60,000 nt of DNA, taken from NCBI GenBank assembly GCA_903813345.2, contig CAIIXF020000011.1, forward strand, positions 18,337,754 to 18,397,753, in the 5' to 3' direction. This document shows positions 53,605 through 60,000 of this stretch, piece by piece. Each line of letters starts with the position of its first letter. Positions within the stretch are counted from its first letter, which is position 1. Under the pieces are notes generated by a model. The model had not been told where the DNA came from and ran no database searches. It worked only from the letters and a program-made list of their open reading frames with translations. The translations under genes were made by a program, and so were the position numbers. The DNA comes from Owenia fusiformis (Eukaryota; Annelida; Polychaeta; Sabellida; Oweniidae).

Positions 53605-56522
53605 ATGTTACACCTGACTGCGATAATGAACAATCAATTAATGATGTTGAATAGATATAAGGGAGTATCAAATTCGATTTTCCAAAAGCTGAGAAGTTTA
53701 GACAATTGTTTTAATCGAAAATTCACTTCAAATGTTCTAAAAAACTGTAATTTTCAAACAAATGCAAAACTATTCAGAACATGGGAAACAACTATATACA
53801 GTAGCTGCATACATTATGGACAAACTAGGACTCTAACCTCATTCTCAGGAACTGGTTTATGTGGATTAAATATTTCAAAAGTATCCCATCGGAACACTTC
53901 TCTTCAAAAAAGCAGTCCATATGTTGTGCCATTGAGACATAAATCAGGTGCAAGAAAACGAAGCAAGCTTTCAAAGGTAAAAGGATTTATTAAACAATAT
54001 AATAAAATTGGTTGAATATTTTTTTAAAACTCATTTAAATTGAAGATATTGTAATGACCCGAGGGCGCCCCAGGGGTATGACTAACTAATGACTATAACG
54101 AGCAAAGTGTAACAAGCCAGATAAAGAAATTGAAAGTAAGTGTGCTAAATTCAATGCCCCGTGTGGGAATCGAACCTAGGACCCTTGGATCCAAAGACTG
54201 ATGCTCTACCGACTGAGCTATAAAGGCTTAAGCCACTACAGCTGGACTGTAGTAGCAACTTGTTATCAAGGGTCGTTACACTATCTCCCCCTTTGAAAGG
54301 ACCACGCCCTCGTGGTCAGCCCTGCTTCCCTAGCAGTGACTACCATATACACAAGGGCGCAAAGGATACAACCAATGCTCTGATCCCACATCTGACACCA
54401 ATGTAATGACCCGAGGGCGCCCCAGGGGTATGACTAACTAATGACTATAACGAGCAAAGTGTAACAAGCCAGATAAAGAAATTGAAAGTAAGTGTGCTAA
54501 ATTCAATGCCCCGTGTGGGAATCGAACCTAGGACCCTTGGATCCAAAGACTGATGCTCTACCGACTGAGCTATAAAGGCTTAAGCCACCCACTACAGCTG
54601 GACTGTAGTAGCAACTTGTTATCAAGGGTCGTTACACTATACTCAGATACGGTACAGTTTCACATTATAGCTAGGCAGATTCATTGTCCTACAGAATGTA
54701 AAAAAAGATTAGACAAATTAAGATAAATGGGATATATTTCTATTTGGCATTGGACATCAATACTTTTCATACCACTTTGAACTAGGCTATGGCTCGCCCT
54801 CTTCGCATTTTTGAACTGAAAATGAAGTCCAATGTAGAGTAAAGATTCAGACTTGGATGAGATAATGTCAAACTTCTGTATGATTTATATTTAGAGTGAA
54901 GATTCAGACTCGGATGTTGAAGACAATACAGATGATGATGATGGGGATGAAAGTGATGTTGATGATGATGTTCCTAAGGGATACAGAGATATAACAGCTC
55001 ATGTTAAGTCTTTAAGAATTGATTCAGTTCTTGCTGCTGGACTGAACATCTCCAAAAGGTAAGACTGATTAATTCTCTGTTCTTTGATAACAGCGTGTCA
55101 TTAGTACATGATGAGAGACTATTTTCAAGATTCAAAAACCCAAAGCACCTGTAAAGTAGAACACCTCTGTAAGTGGAACACCTCAATAAGTGGACCAATT
55201 TCCTGTTGCCCATTAACACTAATATAAAAATTGATCTCTGTATGTTGAACACTTTCAAAGTGGAAAATTATTACCAAAGGTGTTTCACACAAGTTTTACA
55301 GTTAAACACTCTCCATGTGAAGTGTTGTTAAGGATTGTAGACAATTTTCCTTGAAGAGAAAGTTAATTTAAATGTTAGTCAATGTGAATTGACTCTTTGG
55401 GAAAATGGTCCATGTAGAGAGATGTACCTTCCAGAGAGTTGTTCTGTCTGAGAGCTTCTACAGTTTACAATTACTTAATTTTTGTTTGTATTTTCAGTAA
55501 AATTGATGACTTTTCCCTTTTATATTGACTCTTTGGGAAACTGGTCCATGCAGAGAGATGTACCTTCCAGAGAGTTGCTCTGTGTCTGAGAGGTCCTACA
55601 GTTTACAATTCAATTAGGCTACTTACATTTTGTTTGTATTTTCAGCAAAATTGATGACTTTTTCCTCCAGAGTAAACTAAGACTGAACAATGAAAAAGTT
55701 TTAAAAAAGGCTAGAAAGGTAAATTATTTCTTGAAATGAAATACAGTAAAACCTGTCTTAGTGAACACCTCTTCTGAATAAACTTGCTTCTCTGTAGTGA
55801 ACACCGTCCTACCTAATAGAGAACACGTTTTTGTGGCTCTATTAGGTGTGCACTGTGTTCATGTTTTACTATACATCCTCTAGATCACTGTCATTCACTA
55901 TAAGTGAAACATCTCTTTTTCCAAAACTAAAGACAGATGTCATTTAAAATTGAAGGAATATCCTGAGATAAAGTCATCACTGTTGGAGCTTTTATAAAAG
56001 ACAGGACATGGAGTATGGAGTGATGATAGCAAAATAATACTTTACAAATATTACAGCTTTTTTTAAACTTGCTCTAAATTTTTATCTCCTACTCCTTTTA
56101 AGGTACAGTAAAACCTGTCTTAGTGAACACCTGTCTCTAGTGAACACCTGTGTTTAGTGAACACCACTTCAATATACATTTTACATTGACTCCTGAATAA
56201 AAGCCCTCATCTGTAGTGAACACCTACCTACAGTGAACACTTTTTGTGCCTCCATAGGGGGGTTTACCGTTTTACTGTAGATAGAAGTACCATATATTTT
56301 CAGTAAATCAGACACTCATACAGTTACTTAATGTACTTGATATTTTATCTTCAGGTTTCAGAGGGAGATGAACTTGACTTAATACATGAATACAAAGATG
56401 ATGTGATGAAAGTAAAACGAGTGTATATTAAAAAAATATTGCCAGAAAAAACTGGAGGAGACAGATTTGTTGTTAAGTTAAGAACTTGGAGAACTCCCAT
56501 AGAAACGGAAAACATTGATTAA
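53605..56522 (+). CDS. MTRES1: MTRES1-like mitochondrial RNA-binding factor
   Basis: Four exons: 53605-53976, 54895-55058, 55646-55718, 56355-56522, in phases 0, 2 and 0. They encode 258 residues (human about 240). The N-terminus is basic and rich in Asn and Ser with few acids, fitting mitochondrial import. An acidic stretch (SEDSDSDVEDNTDDDDGDES, exon 2) precedes the S4-like RNA-binding domain: VKSLRIDSVLAAGLNISK, KIDDFFLQSKLRLNNEKVLK, KVSEGDELDL, and VKLRTWRTP. MTRES1 (C6orf203) binds mitochondrial RNA, supports transcription and helps rescue stalled mitoribosomes. Intron 1 carries a TRIM retroelement in antisense. Introns 1 and 2 each carry a partial copy of the following exon's start. The gene is convergent with GM2A, 128 bp between stops. 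Confidence 0.9.
54155..54227 (-). other. tRNA-derived sequence in TRIM LTR, copy 1
   Basis: On the minus strand it reads GCCTTTATAGCTCAGTCGG to the end ACGGGGCA, 73 bp. Box A (TAGCTCAGTCGG) and box B (GGTTCGATTCC) match the RNA polymerase III consensus perfectly, and the D-arm stem is complete. The anticodon and T stems are broken, so it is a promoter-like relic related to tRNA-Lys, not a working tRNA. Confidence 0.85.
54507..54579 (-). other. tRNA-derived sequence in TRIM LTR, copy 2
   Basis: Identical to the copy at 54155-54227, at the same place within its LTR, and in the sense direction of the element. Confidence 0.85.
54836..54860 (+). repeat. Partial copy of MTRES1 exon 2 start
   Basis: 'agagtaaagattcagacttg' closely matches the true exon 2 border 'agagtgaagattcagactcg' at 54893, 57 bp downstream. 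It keeps the preceding TGTAG and so looks like a decoy acceptor. Confidence 0.75.
55145..55310. repeat. 'gtggaacacc' MITE-like relic in MTRES1 intron 2
   Basis: 'gtaagtggaacacctcaata', 'gtggaccaatt' and the end 'ggtgtttcacacaagtttta' match the copies at 7796 and 21470. Confidence 0.5.
55388..55670 (+). repeat. Tandem duplication including MTRES1 exon 3 acceptor
   Basis: Copy 1 starts 55388 and copy 2 starts 55524 ('attgactctttgggaaa'). Both include 'gtaccttccagagagttg', 'cagtttacaatt' and 'tttgtttgtattttcag' followed by the first ~17 bp of exon 3. The real exon starts at 55646; the copy's acceptor is at 55497. Confidence 0.92.
55742..55872. mobile_element. 'acagtaaaacctgt' MITE in MTRES1 intron 3, copy 1
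   Basis: Starts 'tacagtaaaacctgtcttag' and ends near 'catgttttactata', with repeated 'gtgaacacc' inside. Very similar to 56103-56281 in the same intron. Confidence 0.7.
56103..56281. mobile_element. 'acagtaaaacctgt' MITE in MTRES1 intron 3, copy 2
   Basis: Starts 'tacagtaaaacctgtcttag' and ends 'accgttttactgtag', giving terminal inverted repeats, with several 'tagtgaacacc' blocks. It ends 73 bp before exon 4. Confidence 0.75.
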
Positions 56523-56566
56523 TGAACAATGAACAGAGTTTGTATTTACTATGGAAGTAGGATATA

Positions 56567-56572
56567 TTTATT
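56567..56572 (-). terminator. GM2A polyadenylation signal
   Basis: AATAAA on the minus strand, 79 bp after the GM2A stop and only 45 bp from the MTRES1 stop. The two 3' UTRs probably overlap. Confidence 0.65.
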
Positions 56573-56650
56573 GAAACAAAACTTTAAACACATTGCTTTG
56601 TGGTGTTGACTTGTACAGATCTAGATGGTAACATATTCAGAACAGCATGT

Positions 56651-58597
56651 TTAGGCATCAATGGAGAAGCTAGCCTTCAAGCAACCAACCTCGCCTCCAT
56701 CAGCCTCCTTCATTCTTGCTTCAACCTCAATATCTCCCTGAAAATAGAAGTAAATTGCTTAAATATGTGCTTTTGCATGCAATTACTTTTTACAGCAATA
56801 TTTGCATTTATAGTTTAAGAGTTTCAGTTAAGTCCATATGAATATTGAAAAAATAAGTATTCATATAATAAAATTTTAAAGCAATTAATAAAAAACCTTT
56901 AAAGCAATTAATACTTTTTACATGCATAAGATTGAATAAACATATAATCTGCTTTATTTCATGATTTTTTCAGTGAGTAAATGGTTGAAATTCTTACTTA
57001 CTAGTATAATATTTAGATTTAATTTTTACTTACAGCAATTAGTCCTCCAAGAATGCCATCTAAAGCTGGGAGTTCAATATCAATACCTGCAAATAGAAAT
57101 GTAGTAGAATGTAAATATCTGGTATAAGTATAGGTTTCCTTAAATGTGTCATGGTAAATTGCATCCTATTTAGTTAGATTCAGATTTCCTTCAAAAGATG
57201 GGCAGGAAGTCTTACTTCGATCCCTTGCAACCCCCACATTCACTTTCATAAGAGAGAAACTTTATGCAATAATAGAGGGCATGAAGCATAAGCAATCGAC
57301 TATTTTGTGAGTACACCGGGAGTGAGTATAAGCAATACCTTTTACTAGAAATACAATGTAACACTCTTTACCTGGTACACTGATCTGTCTGGCCTTGAAT
57401 GGGCAAGAGCATCCTCCAAGGAACTGGGTAACCTCAGCTGGGCACTCTGCGCCTTCAGCAGTTACAAGGTCATTTACCAGGCTGCAGACATCTTGGTATG
57501 AGCTACAAGAAAAGACAGTATTCAATTATTCAAATTGCAATGAATGAAAAGTTAAGATATCTTATCAAATAAAGAGGTTGTTGAAGATTCAAAATGCAGA
57601 AATGTTGAAATTTATTAAAATTAAAACAGGGGTACCGTTTTTCACTTTTATCATGTAATCTTAAAAATCAAATGACTCTCTTGAAATAAAGTCCAAACTG
57701 CTGTACTTTTTAAGAAAATAGGCATGATATGGAATGACAAGAGCAAAATATCTTAAGTCATTGTTGCTTAAACTGCACGTGGCAATCATTTATATATATT
57801 TGTTTTGAAAATGTTGAAGATTTGAACGAAGTCATCAATATAGCTAGCGCAAACTTGATGTATGCACTGTATCATGGATACAATATGTGAACCACAAACT
57901 GCATGTAGCAGAATCGAAGACTTCATATATTGTTCCATATAATGTATGTATGTATAGTTCCGTACCATGATCCGATTCCATCAACACAGGGAATGTCAAC
58001 CATGATTCCGAAGAGAGATTTGCGGATGATAAGGTCGGCGTCCAACTGCTTGTCTCCGAGCTGTCTCTTGATTTCTCCCTCAAGACTAAGTCTCAGGTTG
58101 CCTGGGATGACCACTGGGCTTGGGGTGACCTCAACTTTGCTAACAGAGATAGCTTTGTCGGCACTGCCTGGTGGAATAAATCAGGAAAATCCATGGTATA
58201 ACGCTTTTATTTTGACTCAATTACTCAATCAGTGCCATTGGTGGTAAAATGAGTCGGTTTACTTTGAACTGCCTATGTTATTAGAAATTAACTATCGTTT
58301 ATTTACATTATGTATATTTATATACGATCACTACTACAATAGTCCCAAGTCTTCAATTGTTTTAAATTCTTTCAAAAATACCTAAATGAATCGAAAAAAA
58401 TTGCCATGTAGAGCATCCACCTCGATTCATTTTTAACTTACAGTAATTATAATGGTTTCTTGGAATGGATTTTCAAAGTGGAAAACCAAAAATAGAACAT
58501 AACAATCTGTCTCGTATTCTGTGTACTTACCACAGTCCTCCCACTTCAGTGCGCTGGCTACTGCCACACAGGCGACGATCACTGCGAATCTCATCAT
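56651..58597 (-). CDS. GM2A: GM2 ganglioside activator-like lipid-binding protein
   Basis: Five exons: 58597-58531, 58167-57966, 57502-57372, 57086-57034, 56737-56651 (TAA). Phases 1, 2, 1 and 0 agree, giving 179 residues (human about 193). The start has two ATGs in a row, followed by a signal peptide (MMRFAVIVACVAVASA). The mature part keeps all eight cysteines of the fold: WEDC, IPCVDGIGSC, DVC, AEC, GGCSCPFK and VGC. The family runs VVIPGNLRLSLEG, GGCSCPFKA and DIELP are clear. The vertebrate protein is a lysosomal lipid-transfer cofactor that presents GM2 to beta-hexosaminidase. Invertebrates often have several such proteins, so this may be a paralogue with another lipid ligand. A TATA box lies 56 bp before the start. 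Confidence 0.92.
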
Positions 58598-58652
58598 GTT
58601 GCAAATTGTTGGAATGAAAAGTTAGGGTAACTTCAAATAGATTCACATTGTG

Positions 58653-58660
58653 CTTTTATA
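58653..58660 (-). promoter_or_regulatory. TATA box of the GM2A-like gene
   Basis: CTATAAAAGC on the minus strand, 56-63 bp before the start codon, leaving room for a ~30 nt 5' UTR. A strong TATA box fits a tissue-specific secreted product. Confidence 0.7.
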
Positions 58661-59176
58661 GGAACGCCAGAGCTGTATCTTTGCTATCGTTATCATTATC
58701 ATTACAATCAGATAAGAATCAAGGATACGTGGGTCAGGCCTTGGGATGAACTTTGTCAGTATAATCCCTTTATCAATACTGGCATGTTTGACCTTATCAC
58801 ATTGATCTCTCTCGTGATCACATATCGTTCGATATTATTTTCTTTTGAAATGTGTAGGCCTATCTTATTCCAAAATTAGAATTTGGCCTAGGTATCAGTC
58901 GGGTAATCTAAATTACAAAACGATGAAAACGTCAACAAGATTTTCCTCAAATAATACAGACAATGGAAACATAGAAATTATATTTGAAAAGAATCTTTTT
59001 GTAAGTTCCTGAAATTATAATGTCACACATTTATTCTGTTTGGTATTTACATAAGTGGGACGTTTGGTGTTTGACATTTTTACTTAAATGAAAGTATATA
59101 ATTTCACCATTGTATTTAAACACCCTTGGTATACGCAGCTAACGAAAATTGACCGGTACAGGTCAAAAGCTGGACC
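58661..59176. other. GM2A upstream region
   Basis: AT-rich with no exon or clear repeat seen before the palindrome. Confidence 0.5.
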
Positions 59177-59949
59177 GGTACGGGTTAACGGTTTTATTTG
59201 AATTTAAAACAGCCATAACTTGCTCAATATTGACTTCCTCGTGTCTCATTTGAAATATATGATGCCTCCCGATGCTTTTAAGTACCCCAATTTTTTACAG
59301 ATTTTTAAACGGACCAAAACTCTCTAAATGCGCATTTATGCTCTTTTCTCTCGAGAACGACTGTCTCATTTTCACGATAACTTTTATTTAGTACTTCTAA
59401 CATATAAGATCTATTTTTCCCCATCAAGGTATGATGTAAATGACATGCTATTAATTGTGAGTTTCAATGACGCGCGTTTGATTTTATAAAAAATGCCAAA
59501 CTTTGTGACAAAGAATTTCATCAGCTATTGCCCCGAACCGGTCCGTCTTCTCGCTGCAAGCAGATTGCCCCGAACCGGTCCGTCTTCTCGCTACAAGCAG
59601 GATGAAATTCTTTGTCACAAAGTTTGGCATTTTTATAAAATCAAACACTCGTCATTGAAACTTACAAGATGTAAAAAGCATGTCATTTACATCATACATT
59701 GTTGGGGAAAAATAGATCTTATATGTTAGAAGTACAAAATAAAAGTTATCGTGAAAATGAGACAGTCGTTCTCGAGAGAAAAGAGCATAAATGCGCATTT
59801 AGAGAGTTTTGGTCCGTTTAAAAATCTGTAAAAAATTGGGGTACTTAAAAGCATCGGGAGGCATCATATATTTCAAATTAGACACGAGGAAGTCAATATT
59901 GAGCAAGTTATGGCTATTTTAAATTCAAATAAAACCGTTAACCCGTACC
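59177..59949. repeat. 0.77 kb near-perfect palindrome with a duplicated loop
   Basis: The left arm 59177-59522 starts 'gtacgggttaacggttttat'. The right arm 59601-59949 is its reverse complement with few changes and ends 'ataaaaccgttaacccgtac'. The 78 bp loop holds two direct copies of a 35 bp block ('attgccccgaaccggtccgt'). Arms include CTCTCGAGAACGACTGTCTC and its inverse. No coding capacity. Confidence 0.92.
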
Positions 59950-60000
59950 CACTGTATAAAATAACGAATATTGCTTGCAAATAACGAGCAATTCTAGTGG

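Larger units (their letters stand above)
54050..54636 (-). mobile_element. Miniature LTR retrotransposon (TRIM) with tRNA-like LTRs
   Basis: Two direct repeats, 54050-54280 (231 bp) and 54402-54636 (235 bp), differ only by a 4 bp insertion (CCAC). Each has TG...CA ends with short inverted tips (TGTAATGACCC / GGGTCGTTACA). The 121 bp interior, read on the minus strand, starts one base after the LTR with TGGTGTCAGATGTGGGAT (54400-54383), fitting a primer site for the 3' end of a tRNA-Leu type. It ends in a purine tract (AAAGGGGGAGATAG, 54294-54281) just before the other LTR. No coding capacity. No clear target-site duplication. It sits in MTRES1 intron 1, antisense to the gene. Confidence 0.88.

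Noticed and set aside
54155-54227. Functional tRNA gene
   Set aside because: Box A and box B are perfect, but the anticodon and T stems do not pair and the acceptor stem is only partly paired. It lies in a repeated LTR, so it is tRNA-derived, not a tRNA gene.
59493-59729. Open frame across the 59 kb palindrome
   Set aside because: It runs through one arm, the loop and the other arm; its ends are mirror images. It is a by-product of the palindrome.

Overview
The window looks like AT-rich nuclear DNA of an invertebrate animal. Genes have many short introns with GT/AG borders. Intergenic and intronic DNA is full of small non-autonomous elements, including tandem-core elements carrying an (ACGG)n microsatellite of the kind described from bivalve molluscs ('pearl'/CvA-type). 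I favour a marine lophotrochozoan (mollusc, brachiopod or similar), but no gene fixes the species. All gene models were built by hand from open frames, splice borders and phase, without transcripts or database searches.

Left third (1-18.6 kb). A minus-strand secreted trypsin-like protease runs off the left edge. The last 25 exons of UTP20 (ribosome small-subunit processome) follow on the plus strand and end at 16098. A two-exon homeobox gene lies tail-to-tail with UTP20 on the minus strand. Only the C-terminal half of UTP20 is present, so the protease either lies inside a UTP20 intron or UTP20 is split here.

Middle (21-53.3 kb). One five-exon minus-strand gene, MIS18A (centromere licensing), spans 32 kb. 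Its first exon is at 53.2 kb and its second at 27.8 kb. The 25 kb first intron holds two other genes on the opposite strand: an intronless secreted leucine-rich-repeat protein (40.5-43.2 kb) and a C-type lectin domain (47.4-50.3 kb, perhaps with a signal-peptide exon at 32.9 kb). It also holds a dense mix of tandem-core elements, fold-back elements, satellites and a dead reverse transcriptase. Intron 4 holds a 4.5 kb segment bounded by ~325 bp inverted repeats. The 3' end of MIS18A exon 3 together with its splice donor has been amplified into a 28 bp minisatellite.

Right end (53.3-60 kb). MIS18A and MTRES1 (mitochondrial RNA-binding factor) are divergently transcribed from a 255 bp gap. MTRES1 is tail-to-tail with a GM2-activator-like gene that has a clear TATA box. 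MTRES1 intron 1 carries a nearly intact miniature LTR retrotransposon (TRIM) whose LTRs contain a tRNA-derived RNA polymerase III promoter. This is the most unusual element in the window. The window ends in a 0.77 kb near-perfect palindrome.
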